Shown here piece by piece: positions 17,412 to 28,204 of a stretch of 64,000 nucleotides of DNA. Below the pieces are notes generated by a model. The model ran no database searches. It saw only the letters and a list, made by a program, of their open reading frames with translations, and had not been told where the DNA came from. Made by a program: the position numbers and the translations under genes. Position 1 is the first letter of the stretch, and the number at the start of each line of letters is the position of its first letter. Source of the DNA: Chloroflexota bacterium (GTDB lineage: Bacteria; Chloroflexota; Anaerolineae; UBA2200; JACIWT01); NCBI GenBank assembly GCA_014360825.1, contig JACIWT010000010.1, positions 1 through 64,000 of the forward strand, in the 5' to 3' direction.

Positions 17412-17477
17412 TCCTTCTGACATTCGCTGCCTGTATTTCTACCCTGCCGATGACGATCTGCCTGGCGGCAGGCACAT

Positions 17478-17509
17478 AGAAAGGGCTTCCAGAAAAGGAA
17501 GCCCTTTCT
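17478..17509. terminator. Bidirectional terminator between converging genes
   Basis: Perfect 13-bp stem AGAAAGGGCTTCC / GGAAGCCCTTTCT with a 6-nt A-rich loop, between the stops of the permease (plus) and the acyl-CoA ligase (minus). T/A runs are inside the stem ends. Confidence 0.75.
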
Positions 17510-17533
17510 CGTCCTTCAGACCCACTCGCTTTT

Positions 17534-19219
<1,686 letters not shown>

Positions 19220-19312
19220 TTCTCCTCCTCTCTGCCGTTGGGCATCGGCAATTGGGTCTCTGCCCTTGTGGTCCGGGTGAAGACGGACCTTATTCCAATA
19301 CGATCTAACATT

Positions 19313-19341
19313 AGTATAACAGAGATAACCGGGAATGTCAA
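19313..19341 (-). promoter_or_regulatory. Promoter for the acyl-CoA ligase, with small palindrome
   Basis: On the minus strand TTGACA (19341-19336), 17-bp spacer, TATACT (19318-19313). A 10-bp palindrome CTAACATTAG (19305-19314) overlaps the -10 and start site and could bind a TetR/FadR-type repressor. Confidence 0.75.
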
Positions 19342-19358
19342 TGCTCGGATGGCTGCGA

Positions 19359-20591
19359 TCACCCCCTTCCGACCCGAGTGGTCAGCGCCTCCATAAAGGT
19401 CTGAATACGCGTTCTGGTAGGTTCATCGGCGTGGGCGCGGTAGTCACACATATCCGACTCCAAGATGAAGCCGGGCAGACCGGTGCGGGCCGTTAACTCA
19501 GCCTTTATCGCATATTGACCCAGCGAATAGGGCTTGCAACTGCGGTTACAGTGCATGACGAAGCCATCCACTTCGTACTCGTTCAACAAACGTATCGTGA
19601 GCTCAGTCCGGTATTCCAGGCTTTGGTTCAGGAAGACAGTCGTGTAAGCCCGGGCTAGGCTCTCCAGGGGTTCGTTCCACTGGATCTGCGTGGACCACGC
19701 CCCTGTGTACGTGTCCACCACGAAACAGGCGCCATAATCCACAAAGTAGCGATAAAAGCGAAAGAGGTGATGCCATATCGCAATGTTGTCCCAGAGGAGT
19801 CGGTATCGCTCCTCTGGCAAAGCGCTGATGCCGCACTCCACTCGCTCCTCGACCTCCGCCTTGAGTTTCTTGTAGAACCCAACTGCCTCTTTGGTCCCCC
19901 GGAGCACCACGATGGGGGCCATATTGACGAAGAGGTCGGGAGCATTCAGGGGCGAGGGTTTGGCTTTGCATAGGGCGCGGATTTCGCCCCACAGCACGAT
20001 GGCTCGGTTTGCCAACTCGATAGTTTCGCTCAATTTTCGTAGATGGAGAGTGCGACGAGTATGATGCTCCAGAAAAGCGACCATCTCGCGGAACTGGGCA
20101 AGGACATAGTGAACTGTGTGATCAGCGAGACCATCGTGGAGGAACGGCGTGTCCAGCACAAAGAGGGGGATGTTATAATGCGCTGCCAGCGCTTCGTACC
20201 ACTTGACTACGGTGCTGCAGATATTATTGCAGCAAATGAGGAGGTGAGGACGAGGCAATCCGCCCAACGGCGCGTTTTTGGCGTCGAAGACGGACCCTAA
20301 GTTGCTCCGAGCATAGGAGCATAGATCTGGCGAATAACCCTGCGCCTCCGCCACCTGAGCCAGTGGGACGGCTGCCAGCCGTGCTCCACACAGCGCCCCG
20401 TAGTTCTCAGGATAGATGGGGAAAATGTCCATCGCTCGCAAGATCTCCACCGGTGCCCCGCTTGTTACCCAGGCCACTGGTTTGAATCGCCCGACAAACT
20501 TACCAATCGTGTAGTGCCGGGTCATTAGGCGTTCGAGATCCGCTGCGGTGCGCAGTTTCTTATATTTCTTTTCTCGCTTCCCCTCAGTCAA
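19359..20591 (-). CDS. 2-hydroxyacyl-CoA dehydratase / benzoyl-CoA reductase family subunit (larger)
   Basis: 410 residues. HgdB/FldC/BcrB-type sequence: 'PVAWVTSGAPVEILRAMDIFPIYPENYGALCGAR', 'DLCSYARSNLGS', 'CNNICSTVVKWYEALA', and near the C-terminus 'VDGFVMHCNRSCKPYSLGQ'. The conserved cysteines bind a [4Fe-4S] cluster in this family. It starts at TTG 20591, overlapping the preceding gene by 8 bp, so the two are translated together as the usual heterodimer. No activator ATPase (HgdC/BcrA-D type) is adjacent. Whether it dehydrates a 2-hydroxyacyl-CoA or reduces an aromatic ring cannot be told. Confidence 0.82.
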   Translation of the reverse strand: MTEGKREKKYKKLRTAADLERLMTRHYTIGKFVGRFKPVAWVTSGAPVEILRAMDIFPIYPENYGALCGARLAAVPLAQVAEAQGYSPDLCSYARSNLGSVFDAKNAPLGGLPRPHLLICCNNICSTVVKWYEALAAHYNIPLFVLDTPFLHDGLADHTVHYVLAQFREMVAFLEHHTRRTLHLRKLSETIELANRAIVLWGEIRALCKAKPSPLNAPDLFVNMAPIVVLRGTKEAVGFYKKLKAEVEERVECGISALPEERYRLLWDNIAIWHHLFRFYRYFVDYGACFVVDTYTGAWSTQIQWNEPLESLARAYTTVFLNQSLEYRTELTIRLLNEYEVDGFVMHCNRSCKPYSLGQYAIKAELTARTGLPGFILESDMCDYRAHADEPTRTRIQTFMEALTTRVGRG

Positions 20592-21690
20592 ATCCTATCA
20601 TCTCCACAAATGCCTCGACCCTTGTTCGCACTTGGCCCGAGGCCACCGTGTGCTCGGTTTCCAGGCATAGGTGAGGCACCCCTGCCCTCTCTAACACAGA
20701 CTTCAGCCGTGGATAATCAAAAGCGTGGGGGTCGCAGTACTTGGGGATGAAGAAGATCACGCCATCGGCTCGGTTTTGCTGTATTAGTCCGATCAACCGC
20801 TCACCACGGTCGCGGCCCGGAGCGTGTTTGGAAGGGCAGGGGGCGCGATTCAGATAGCGCCTTGCCAACTCGACATAAGGATCACTACCGATGGCTACAG
20901 GCGTATCGAAATAGCGGCTGCCACTACATAGGTCATCGCCAACCACGTGGGCCCCCGCGTTCTCCACCAGTGCAACAAGCGCTAAGTCGTCGAGGATGGC
21001 TCCCGAGAGAATCAAGCGCGGCTTTCCGTCAGCGGGGCATGGGGGCTCGGTCTGCTGTGCCTCCACCACCTGGCGGAGTAGGGGATTATAGTCTTCTTTT
21101 GGCATCAGCATCCCGGCGTTCACGATGGCCAACACGTCGGCGGCAGACAACCTGTCACGCGAAGCATATAGGCGGGTCAGTAGGTCCCGCGTCTCGTTGT
21201 AAAGCGCGATACTCTCGTACAGTCGCTCTGTGGTTACGGGCGCATCGAATCGCGAACCCAACTCGGCGGCGAAGTGATGTAACTCGGCGACGGTGTAGTC
21301 CAGAGCGTGGGGGCTCTCTATCGCAGTCGGCAGGGCGAAATGGAGAATGGCTATCTCAGTCTGTGTCATGCGCCAGATATCAGCCAAACACTGCATAGTA
21401 TCGCAAGTCTGGGGGAAGATGACGCCGGCTAGGAAATCAAACTTTCTCTTGAGCAACTGGTCGGTGCAGGAACGGGCCAAGGCACAGCAGAAACTGGGCA
21501 GCACGGCCTCACCCTCGGTGATGGGATCGGGGCTCTCCATTAGCCGGATGGGCGTGAACCCCGCCGCGTGCATTATTTCTTCCGGGGCATAGGTGCAGAT
21601 GTAACCTAGGGCACGGCGGTCAGGATGGCGGGTGGACCAGTTCCGGCAGCGGTTTTCGTGGACAGCGCGCAGCGCTTCCAATGCATTCAA
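20584..21690 (-). CDS. 2-hydroxyacyl-CoA dehydratase / benzoyl-CoA reductase family subunit (smaller)
   Basis: 368 residues, same family as its neighbour: 'GYICTYAPEEIMHAAGFTPIRLM', 'FDFLAGVIFPQTCDTMQCLADIW', 'DDLCSGSRYFD', 'IPKYCDPHAFDYPRLKSVLE' and 'PHLCLETEHTVASGQVRTRVEAF', which are the standard blocks of HgdA/BcrC-type subunits. It starts at a TTG after GAGG. With the overlapping partner it forms a two-subunit iron-sulfur enzyme that needs ATP-driven electron delivery from an activator not seen here. Confidence 0.85.
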   Translation of the reverse strand: MNALEALRAVHENRCRNWSTRHPDRRALGYICTYAPEEIMHAAGFTPIRLMESPDPITEGEAVLPSFCCALARSCTDQLLKRKFDFLAGVIFPQTCDTMQCLADIWRMTQTEIAILHFALPTAIESPHALDYTVAELHHFAAELGSRFDAPVTTERLYESIALYNETRDLLTRLYASRDRLSAADVLAIVNAGMLMPKEDYNPLLRQVVEAQQTEPPCPADGKPRLILSGAILDDLALVALVENAGAHVVGDDLCSGSRYFDTPVAIGSDPYVELARRYLNRAPCPSKHAPGRDRGERLIGLIQQNRADGVIFFIPKYCDPHAFDYPRLKSVLERAGVPHLCLETEHTVASGQVRTRVEAFVEMIGFD

Positions 21691-21715
21691 TTAGCCCTAC
21701 CTCACAGGCTATTTT

Positions 21716-22534
21716 TCACGCTGATGTACTGCTTTGGTTCTCCAAATAAGATCGGATCAAATTTGTACTGCTGAAATGGCCCAAAGTAACGTAGCGGATA
21801 AGCGACTCCGATCCGAAGAGCCGATCTCGGATGGCGGCCACACTCATCCCGGAATTGTGCAACCGGCGTATTTCCTCCCCCAATCCTTCCAGATACTCGA
21901 TTTTCTCGCGGATGTCGGAGCCGGGATCGTCGCGCACCGTTCCACTACCTGCGAACAGACGCGTGAGTGGTAGTTGGGCTATCTTTTTCAACGAGGCAAT
22001 GATGGTGTAGACGTTGTAGTCCAGTCGTAATACCCGATCTTTGCCGCCGATATACAAATCCCCGGAGAAAAGCCACTTGCGATCGGGTTCATACAAACAG
22101 ACGTGCCCCGGTGCGTGACCTGGCGTGGGGATGATCTGGAAGCGATGGTGCTCGGTTTCCACCCACTCGCCGATAGGTTCACCACATGAGGGCTGTGGCC
22201 ATCCCCAGAAGAGAATGCGGTAGGGCTGCAATCGCAACAGGCGCGGGTTTTCCAAGATGGGCAGCGTCTCTGGATGCGCGAATATGCGCACGCCACGCGT
22301 CCGCTGCAACTGAGCGTTACCGCCGATGTGATCTTCGTGGTCGTGGGTATTCACTATCTGCGCGATGGGCACCCCCGCCATGGCGCTCGATAGTTCTAGT
22401 GCGGTGTGGGCACAGCCGGTATCAATGAGCAGGCCATCCACCCAATACGCCGCCGTGAAATAGAGCGGGTGTCCGGCAATCGCGCGTGCCATGAGGATGC
22501 GGTGCACGCCCTCGATTTCGGTTACAGTGATCAT
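21716..22534 (-). CDS. MBL-fold metallo-hydrolase
   Basis: 272 residues. Metallo-β-lactamase fold with THDHEDHIGG (H-x-H-x-D-H), the third His in 'PTPGHAPGHVCLY', Asp in 'WLFSGDLYIGG' and a C-terminal helical extension. The glyoxalase-II-like subgroup commonly hydrolyses thioesters. In an acyl-CoA operon a thioester hydrolase role fits but is inference. It lies between the thioesterase pair and the dehydratase subunits, same strand, 25 bp gaps. Confidence 0.82.
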   Translation of the reverse strand: MITVTEIEGVHRILMARAIAGHPLYFTAAYWVDGLLIDTGCAHTALELSSAMAGVPIAQIVNTHDHEDHIGGNAQLQRTRGVRIFAHPETLPILENPRLLRLQPYRILFWGWPQPSCGEPIGEWVETEHHRFQIIPTPGHAPGHVCLYEPDRKWLFSGDLYIGGKDRVLRLDYNVYTIIASLKKIAQLPLTRLFAGSGTVRDDPGSDIREKIEYLEGLGEEIRRLHNSGMSVAAIRDRLFGSESLIRYVTLGHFSSTNLIRSYLENQSSTSA

Positions 22535-22562
22535 GGTGGTATGTGGTCCTCGCTACGCATCA

Positions 22563-22976
22563 TCAGAGGCGTTGCTCTAGTTCTTGACGTACGCGCTCTG
22601 GGATGGGGACGGGGCGGCCACCCTCGCGCATGTTCACGAACACTTGTACAGTGCGCCCGGTGGCAAGGAGTTGTCCCGTCTCGGCATTCAATACTTCATA
22701 GACCAGGGCGAAACTGGATCTGCCCAGATCCTCCGCCCAGGTGCGTATAGTCAACACCTCATCGAAGTGGGCGGGGGCGTGGTACGTGCATGAAGCCTCC
22801 GCGATGACAAAGCCGATCCCCGTTCGTTCTATGTCCGCATACTGCAGGCCCAGGTCACGGAAGTAGTTGACGCGCGCCACTTCAAACCAGACGAAGTAAT
22901 TGGCGTAGTACACGACGCCCTGGGCATCGGTCTCCGCATAGCGGACTCGCACTTCCGACGAAACCACGTATGCCAT
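22563..22976 (-). CDS. Acyl-CoA thioesterase, hotdog fold (YbgC/FadM-like), second of tandem pair
   Basis: 137 residues. The 4HBT signature 'RYAETDAQGVVYYANYFVWFEVARVNYFRDLG' contains the catalytic Asp. It starts 3 bp after the stop of its paralogue, with its GGAGGAG site inside that gene. Such enzymes hydrolyse acyl- or hydroxybenzoyl-CoA thioesters and can relieve CoA trapping. Confidence 0.87.
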   Translation of the reverse strand: MAYVVSSEVRVRYAETDAQGVVYYANYFVWFEVARVNYFRDLGLQYADIERTGIGFVIAEASCTYHAPAHFDEVLTIRTWAEDLGRSSFALVYEVLNAETGQLLATGRTVQVFVNMREGGRPVPIPERVRQELEQRL

Positions 22977-22979
22977 GTC

Positions 22980-23393
22980 TTAGGCTCCTCCCATAGCGGT
23001 GGCAAGGTCCGGCGGAAGGCGACACACTCGGCCCTCGTGGTTCACGCATAGGTGCACAGTGTATCCCGTCACCAGCGTCTTTCCCGCCGCATCCACGATC
23101 TCGTAGCCGAAGGTCATGCCCCGGCTGCGCACCTCCTCCACCCAGGTGCGCACCCGTACCAGATCACCGTAGCGGGCTGGAGCATGATAGCGCGCATAGA
23201 CTTCCGAAAGCGGAAAATTGATGCCCCTCGCCTCCCACTCCGCGAACGATTCGTTATTCACAGTTCGGAAGTAATCGCCTCGTCCTACCTCGAACCAGAT
23301 GATGTAGTTCGTGTGATAGACGATGCCCATCGCATCCGTTTCCGCATACCGGACGCGGATTTCTGACTCGACGATTCTCTTTTCTTTTCCCAT
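22980..23393 (-). CDS. Acyl-CoA thioesterase, hotdog fold (YbgC/FadM-like), first of tandem pair
   Basis: 137 residues, the same length as its neighbour, with the signature '[29 protein letters not shown]' and catalytic Asp. The two genes are clearly a tandem duplication that has diverged well beyond the active site, suggesting different acyl preferences. They may instead form a heteromeric complex. It follows etfA by about 20 bp on the same strand. Confidence 0.87.
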   Translation of the reverse strand: MGKEKRIVESEIRVRYAETDAMGIVYHTNYIIWFEVGRGDYFRTVNNESFAEWEARGINFPLSEVYARYHAPARYGDLVRVRTWVEEVRSRGMTFGYEIVDAAGKTLVTGYTVHLCVNHEGRVCRLPPDLATAMGGA

Positions 23394-23412
23394 CGGGCCA
23401 TCATCCCGCGGT

Positions 23413-24615
23413 TTATATCTTGCTTCCTGCGCCAGCGGCCTTCAGTTCCTTCAAGATCTCCGGGATGATCTTATACAGGTCGCCAACTAGTCCCAGGTCG
23501 GCGATCTGGAAAATGGGGGCATTCGGGTCTTTGTTGATGGCGATAATGTATTTGGACTCCTTCATTCCCGCTTGGTGCTGGATAGCCCCGGAGATGCCAC
23601 AGGCAACATAGAGGTCAGGGTGCACTGTTTTGCCCGTCTGTCCGACCTGATGATCCGAATCAATCCAGCCAGCATCCACCGCCGCACGGGAGGCGCCGCA
23701 TTCACCACCCAGTGCGTTTGCCAGTTCCTCGATCAGTTTGAAGCCCTCTGGTCCGCCGAGCCCCCGGCCACCCGAGACGATGATCTTGGCTTCCTCCAGG
23801 TTCACTCGGCGGCGCACTTCCTTTACCGCCTCTACCACCTTCGTTCGGATATCATCTGGGCTCAGATCCACATCTATCTTCTCCACTGTGCCCGTGCGGG
23901 TGTTATCTGGTGGGCGTGCGACCATCACACCGGGGCGGACCGTGGCCATCTGGGGACGATGCCGTGGGCAGACAATGGTGGCCATGATGTTTCCGCCGAA
24001 GGCTGGGCGGGTCTGGAGCAGGAGCCGCTCCGCGTCGTCAATGTCCAAGCCGGTGCAATCCGCAGTCAGTCCAGTGGTGATGCGCTGCGAGATGCGCGGG
24101 GCCAAGTCACGCCCGATAGTGGTAGCGCCGAACAGCATGATCTCCGGCTTCTTCTCTTGGATCAGGTCGGCGATGACCTTGGCGTAGGGGTCCGTGCGGT
24201 AATGGGCCAGTTCGGGGTGGTCGGCCACATACACCACATCCGCTCCGTGCCAGATAAGTGGCTGGGCCAATCCCTCCACTTGGTGACCCAAGAGCACCGC
24301 GCCTACCTGCACACCCAGGTGGTCGGCCAAGTCACGGGCCTTGGAGAGCAACTGCGGGACCACTTTGGTTAGTTGCCCATCGCGTTGCTCGGCGAAGACC
24401 CAGATATTGCGGTAATCCTCGGGTCGCACCGCGCCCTCGACCACCACTCCCAGTACCAGTGCACCCTCCGGACAGGCGTCCACACAGGCTCCGCAATCCA
24501 CACAGATGTCGAAGACCTTGGCCTTTCCGTTCTGCACCGCGATGGCTCCAAAGGGGCAGGCTGCCTCGCAAGCGCCACAGCCAGTGCACTTTTCTTCGAT
24601 GACGCGCAGTTCCAT
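23413..24615 (-). CDS. etfA: Electron-transfer flavoprotein α-subunit with N-terminal 2×[4Fe-4S] ferredoxin domain
   Basis: 400 residues, about 75 longer than ordinary EtfA. Residues 1-60 hold two C-x2-C-x2-C-x3-CP motifs ([24 protein letters not shown]). Then comes a regular EtfA with the FAD-binding C-terminal domain ('[18 protein letters not shown]', '[27 protein letters not shown]'). The architecture is that of CarE of the electron-bifurcating caffeyl-CoA reductase, so coupling to ferredoxin is likely. Its β-subunit gene is 6 kb away in the same direction, which is unusual. GGAGGAA precedes the ATG. Confidence 0.93.
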   Translation of the reverse strand: MELRVIEEKCTGCGACEAACPFGAIAVQNGKAKVFDICVDCGACVDACPEGALVLGVVVEGAVRPEDYRNIWVFAEQRDGQLTKVVPQLLSKARDLADHLGVQVGAVLLGHQVEGLAQPLIWHGADVVYVADHPELAHYRTDPYAKVIADLIQEKKPEIMLFGATTIGRDLAPRISQRITTGLTADCTGLDIDDAERLLLQTRPAFGGNIMATIVCPRHRPQMATVRPGVMVARPPDNTRTGTVEKIDVDLSPDDIRTKVVEAVKEVRRRVNLEEAKIIVSGGRGLGGPEGFKLIEELANALGGECGASRAAVDAGWIDSDHQVGQTGKTVHPDLYVACGISGAIQHQAGMKESKYIIAINKDPNAPIFQIADLGLVGDLYKIIPEILKELKAAGAGSKI

Positions 24616-24636
24616 GTTTCCTCCTTCGCCTGTTAG

Positions 24637-25893
24637 TTAATCCTTATGTGTTGCAACGCCGACAGATGCGGTTGCCATCTGGCGTTTGATAGCCTTGCCT
24701 AACCGCTGGATGCCCTCCTCAATCATCTCTGGGCTTGCATTCGAAAAGTTCAGTCGGAAGGCGTCGCGCCCCGCTCCATCAGGATAGAAGGCTGTGCCGG
24801 GGATGAAGGCCACCTTTTCTTCAATTGCGACCTTCAGCAGTTCCAGACAATCTACCCCTGGGGGCAAACGTATCCAGAGGAAAAGACCGCCCTGAGGGCG
24901 CGTCCAAGTGACTCCTTCGGGGAAGTACTTCTCCATTGCCGCCAACATCACATCGCGTCGCTTGCGGTACACTTCCCGAATCTGCTTGACGTGTTGGCGC
25001 ACGAACCCGCGCTGGCAGATGTCATTGACGATCATTTGGGTGAACGTGCTGGTATGCAAGTCTGCTCCTTGCTTGGCCAACACGAGTTTGGCGATGATCG
25101 CCTCTGGGGCTACGATCCAGCCCAGGCGGATGCCAGGGGCGAGCGTCTTGGAGAAAGTGCTGAGGTAGAGGGTGTTCTCCTTGTGCAAGACCACGATAGG
25201 AGTGATATCCTCGCCCTCGAACCGTAAATCTCCATACGGGTCGTCCTCTACGATGAACACTCCATACTTAGCAGCCATCTCCACGAGTTTCATCCGCCGT
25301 TCCAGAGACAATGTAACTCCAGCAGGGTTGTGGAAATTAGGCAGGATGTAAATGAACTTGATGGGATGACTTTTCAGCGCATCTTCGAGTAGATCCACCT
25401 GCATCCCATCATCGTCCAGCGGGATGGTGACATAACGGGCCTCATAAGCATTCCAGGCTTGTATTGCGCCCAGGTATGTGGGGCGCCCGGCGATCACGTA
25501 GTCGCCGGGGTCAATGAAAATCTTGCCGATGAGGTCCAGGGCCTGCTGCGAGCCGTTGGTGATCAGCACATTCGGGGGTTCGGCTGGCACGCCGTATTTC
25601 TGCATTTTCTCGCAGAGGTACTCCTTCAACGGGGGATAGCCCTCCGTTACGCTATACTGGAGGGCGGTTGGCCCATCGTGTTCCAAGACATAGCGGCAGG
25701 CTTCTTGGAACTCGCGGACAGGGAATAGTTCTGGCGCGGGCAAGCCCCCGGCGAAAGAGATGATATCCGGTCGCTGGGTGAGTTTTAACGTTTCCCGAAT
25801 GATGGAACTACTCATTCCTACCGTTCGCTGGGCATACTTCGTATCCCAAATTGTGGTTACCTTTCCGTCAAAGCGTGATAAGTTCGGTGCCAT
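24637..25893 (-). CDS. PLP-dependent aminotransferase, class I fold (2-aminoadipate / aromatic type)
   Basis: 418 residues from ATG 25893 (AAGGAGGG site; the longer frame to 25992 runs into the CoA-transferase gene). PLP lysine in 'STFSKTLAPGIRLGW', N-terminal 'ISFAGGLPAPELFP', 'LQYSVTEGYPPLKEYL' and 'FHNPAGVTLSLERR' place it with LysN/MocR-type aminotransferases acting on 2-aminoadipate, branched-chain or aromatic amino acids. It starts 4 bp after the CoA-transferase-like B gene, so it is part of that operon and suggests that an amino-acid-derived 2-oxo acid feeds the pathway. Confidence 0.88.
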   Translation of the reverse strand: MAPNLSRFDGKVTTIWDTKYAQRTVGMSSSIIRETLKLTQRPDIISFAGGLPAPELFPVREFQEACRYVLEHDGPTALQYSVTEGYPPLKEYLCEKMQKYGVPAEPPNVLITNGSQQALDLIGKIFIDPGDYVIAGRPTYLGAIQAWNAYEARYVTIPLDDDGMQVDLLEDALKSHPIKFIYILPNFHNPAGVTLSLERRMKLVEMAAKYGVFIVEDDPYGDLRFEGEDITPIVVLHKENTLYLSTFSKTLAPGIRLGWIVAPEAIIAKLVLAKQGADLHTSTFTQMIVNDICQRGFVRQHVKQIREVYRKRRDVMLAAMEKYFPEGVTWTRPQGGLFLWIRLPPGVDCLELLKVAIEEKVAFIPGTAFYPDGAGRDAFRLNFSNASPEMIEEGIQRLGKAIKRQMATASVGVATHKD

Positions 25894-25897
25894 GAGA

Positions 25898-26719
25898 TTA
25901 CCCTCCTTGCTCTCCTTCGATGATCTCGCGGAGTTTGACTCGGCGGGCTTCTCCGCTGAGGCACTCCAGGGTACGCACGCCCAGGGGGTCAATTTCCTCG
26001 CGAAGGAGGCGCACTTCCTCGGCGCTGGGAGGGGGCGTCTCGACCACCTGTGGTGCGTAGGCTAACTCGAAGCCCGTGCGAGCCTCGATGTCGGCGACGG
26101 AGACACCCGGATGATGTGAGATCAAGCGCATCCGCCCGCCCACAAAGTCGAAAGTGCCTAGGTCGCTCACCAGATAACGAGGCCCTGGCCGGCGTCCTGG
26201 TGTCTCCGGCACGCCAAGCCCACTCACAAAGTCCACTTTCTCCACGAACACCCGCGGCGAATGTCGCGGTACATACAGATACACCCGTCGCGAGAAAACG
26301 GTTACATCGCAGATGCCCCCACTACCAGGCAACCGCACGAGGGGCGCGGTATAGTCGCCAATGACGACATTATTGAAGTTGCCGTGAGGATCAATCTGCG
26401 CCGGGCGGAAGAATTCCTTCGGTTGCACCTGGGGCAGGAGAGCGTGACATATCTCGTCGAAGTCGAGTGTGGCCACTGCGTTGCCCAGCCACAGTTCTTC
26501 CACTCGGGTCAGTGAAAGGGGCGCCCAATCCTGGCAGATAGTACCACCTATGGCAGAGGCCATGACCAGGTTCGGCGCGTGGGTGCGCTTTGCCAATAGA
26601 TAACCGGCGGCGACCAAGGGAGTGGCAATGCCCTGCACTACCATCTCGCCATCCTCAATCTGGCGGGCGATACAGACGCATATCAGTTCGTCAATGGTGA
26701 AATCCTTCGCTATAGTCAC
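25898..26719 (-). CDS. CoA-transferase family I-like protein, β-subunit (GctB/IpdB-like)
   Basis: 273 residues from GTG 26719, which overlaps the A-subunit stop as GTGA. It aligns by eye with glutaconate CoA-transferase B ('QIDPHGNFNNVVIGDY', 'RLPGSGGICD', 'VDFVSGLGVPETPG', 'REEIDPLG'). In GctB the catalytic Glu54 lies in V-E-S-G; here the ungapped equivalent is Ala56 (M-A-S-A-I-G). Loss of that Glu is known in IpdB-type proteins, where the IpdAB complex acts as a ring-cleaving C-C hydrolase instead of a transferase. Activity is therefore uncertain. The comparison is from memory of the family, not computed. Confidence 0.8.
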   Translation of the reverse strand: MTIAKDFTIDELICVCIARQIEDGEMVVQGIATPLVAAGYLLAKRTHAPNLVMASAIGGTICQDWAPLSLTRVEELWLGNAVATLDFDEICHALLPQVQPKEFFRPAQIDPHGNFNNVVIGDYTAPLVRLPGSGGICDVTVFSRRVYLYVPRHSPRVFVEKVDFVSGLGVPETPGRRPGPRYLVSDLGTFDFVGGRMRLISHHPGVSVADIEARTGFELAYAPQVVETPPPSAEEVRLLREEIDPLGVRTLECLSGEARRVKLREIIEGEQGG

Positions 26720-27504
26720 GGGTTCCGTTCCAAAAATTCGCGCAGATAATTTTCGAATCGCCCGGCCTGACACATCTCAACGTAGCGCAGTATCTCTCTT
26801 CCGTCCAGGGGGTACTCTGGATAGCACGAAGTCGGCCATGCTCCCCGCGGCGCCTCCACCACTGCGCTCACACGCACCCCGGGGACGTCAGCCAGCCGAT
26901 CCAGACGCGCCACCACTCGTTCGGCGGTGACGACCACCTTTTCGGCGGCGAAAGCCAACTGCCAATCCAAGGCCCTGTTGCCGACGAAGGCTGCATTGCC
27001 CCAGTGGTCAGCCTCGCGAGCGTGGATAACGGCCACATCAGGGCGAATGGCGGGGAAAGCAACCACCTGTTCACCAGAGTATGGGTCAGTTACCAGTTTC
27101 ACATCTGGCCGGACACGCAGGCAATCGGTGCCCAGCCAACCCTGTCCGGGCATGAAACCGACCCCCGCTGCTGCCGCCCGCAGGCCGTAAGCCAGACTGG
27201 CTTCTGATTCCTCGATGACGCGTACCCCTCCTTTGCCCGCCAGGGCTGTGAACATCGGGGCCAAGCCAAACCCCTCCAACCCAAAGTAACAGGTTCGCAC
27301 TGCCGATATCAGACCCGCTCCCACTAACAGATCGCTCTCGTAACTGGCGGCCAGGCTCACGAGGGTCAGTTTACCGATCCGCTGCCGGATTACTTCGCGG
27401 ACGAAGGCAACAGGCTTGCGGTACAGGTTCATCCCGCCTAAAGCCAATGTTTCGCCGGACCGCAAAAGCGCCACAGCCTCGGACAGTGCGATGACCTTGT
27501 TCAT
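26716..27504 (-). CDS. CoA-transferase family I-like protein, α-subunit (GctA/IpdA-like)
   Basis: 262 residues from ATG 27504, which overlaps the HAD gene stop as ATGA; the longer frame to 27534 is unnecessary. Family I CoA-transferase α-subunit features: 'LALGGMNLYRKPVAFVREVIRQ', 'SYESDLLVGAGLISAV', 'PGQGWLGTD', 'DVAVIHAREADHWGNAAFVG'. The shorter length (about 260 rather than 320) suits IpdA-like and short CoA-transferase A subunits better than GctA. It pairs with the overlapping B gene. Confidence 0.82.
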   Translation of the reverse strand: MNKVIALSEAVALLRSGETLALGGMNLYRKPVAFVREVIRQRIGKLTLVSLAASYESDLLVGAGLISAVRTCYFGLEGFGLAPMFTALAGKGGVRVIEESEASLAYGLRAAAAGVGFMPGQGWLGTDCLRVRPDVKLVTDPYSGEQVVAFPAIRPDVAVIHAREADHWGNAAFVGNRALDWQLAFAAEKVVVTAERVVARLDRLADVPGVRVSAVVEAPRGAWPTSCYPEYPLDGREILRYVEMCQAGRFENYLREFLERNP

Positions 27505-28181
27505 CGCCCCTGCGCTCCGTCGCCAGCAATCCATCCGTTGGCCTCCAGATGCTTGAAAAGAGGGCCAATATCGGTGATGGAGGGCACTACAAAGTCCACC
27601 TCTTCGCCTTCGCTGCCCTCGCCTACCAGAACAGTGACCATGCCCAGCCTGGCCGCTGGCCTTAAATTACGGATGGAATCTTCGAATAGGATACACTCTC
27701 CGCCCCGCGCAGGCAGTCTCTCCAATAGACGAAGGTACACTTGCAGTGCCGGCTTGCTGACATATTCCATCGCCACTACATCGAAGACGCGCGTGAAATG
27801 TCGTTCGATGCCCAATGCCCGCAGCACTCGCCAGGCGTGCTGAGCAGAAGCATTGGTGAAGACCACCTTCTCCAGATTTGTGGAGTCCAATGCGGCGTCT
27901 AACTCGGGGTTAGGGCAGATCATTTCCTCAACCGGAAAATCGTGTACGAAAGCCAAGTATTCCTGCGCGTCAACGTGGTGTTCCGCAATCAGCCCGCTCA
28001 AAGTTGTCCCATACTGTTCGAAATAGCGGTCGCGCAATGGGCGCACCAGTTCCCTTGGCAGGCCCACGCGGTCAGTCATATATTGCTGGATACGACGGCC
28101 GAGGACCTCCATCATCTTGGAATCGGGCGGATAAAGCGTGTTATCCAGATCAAAGACTGCGTATCGTAGAGCGCGTTTCAT
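27501..28181 (-). CDS. HAD-family hydrolase, pyrimidine 5'-nucleotidase (SDT1/SSM1) type
   Basis: 226 residues from ATG 28181. Motif I FDLDNTLYPP, motif II 'VFTNAS', motif III Lys in 'EYVSKPALQVYLRLLE' and motif IV 'CILFEDSIRNLRPAARLG' are complete. The 'DLDNTLYP' start is typical of yeast SDT1-like pyrimidine nucleotidases. Why it sits between a thiolase and a CoA-transferase-like pair (overlapping the latter by 4 bp) is unclear; a small phosphorylated metabolite or CoA-derived phosphate could be the substrate. Confidence 0.85.
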   Translation of the reverse strand: MKRALRYAVFDLDNTLYPPDSKMMEVLGRRIQQYMTDRVGLPRELVRPLRDRYFEQYGTTLSGLIAEHHVDAQEYLAFVHDFPVEEMICPNPELDAALDSTNLEKVVFTNASAQHAWRVLRALGIERHFTRVFDVVAMEYVSKPALQVYLRLLERLPARGGECILFEDSIRNLRPAARLGMVTVLVGEGSEGEEVDFVVPSITDIGPLFKHLEANGWIAGDGAQGR

Positions 28182-28204
28182 GAGATCCCTGACCAAATGC
28201 TCCG

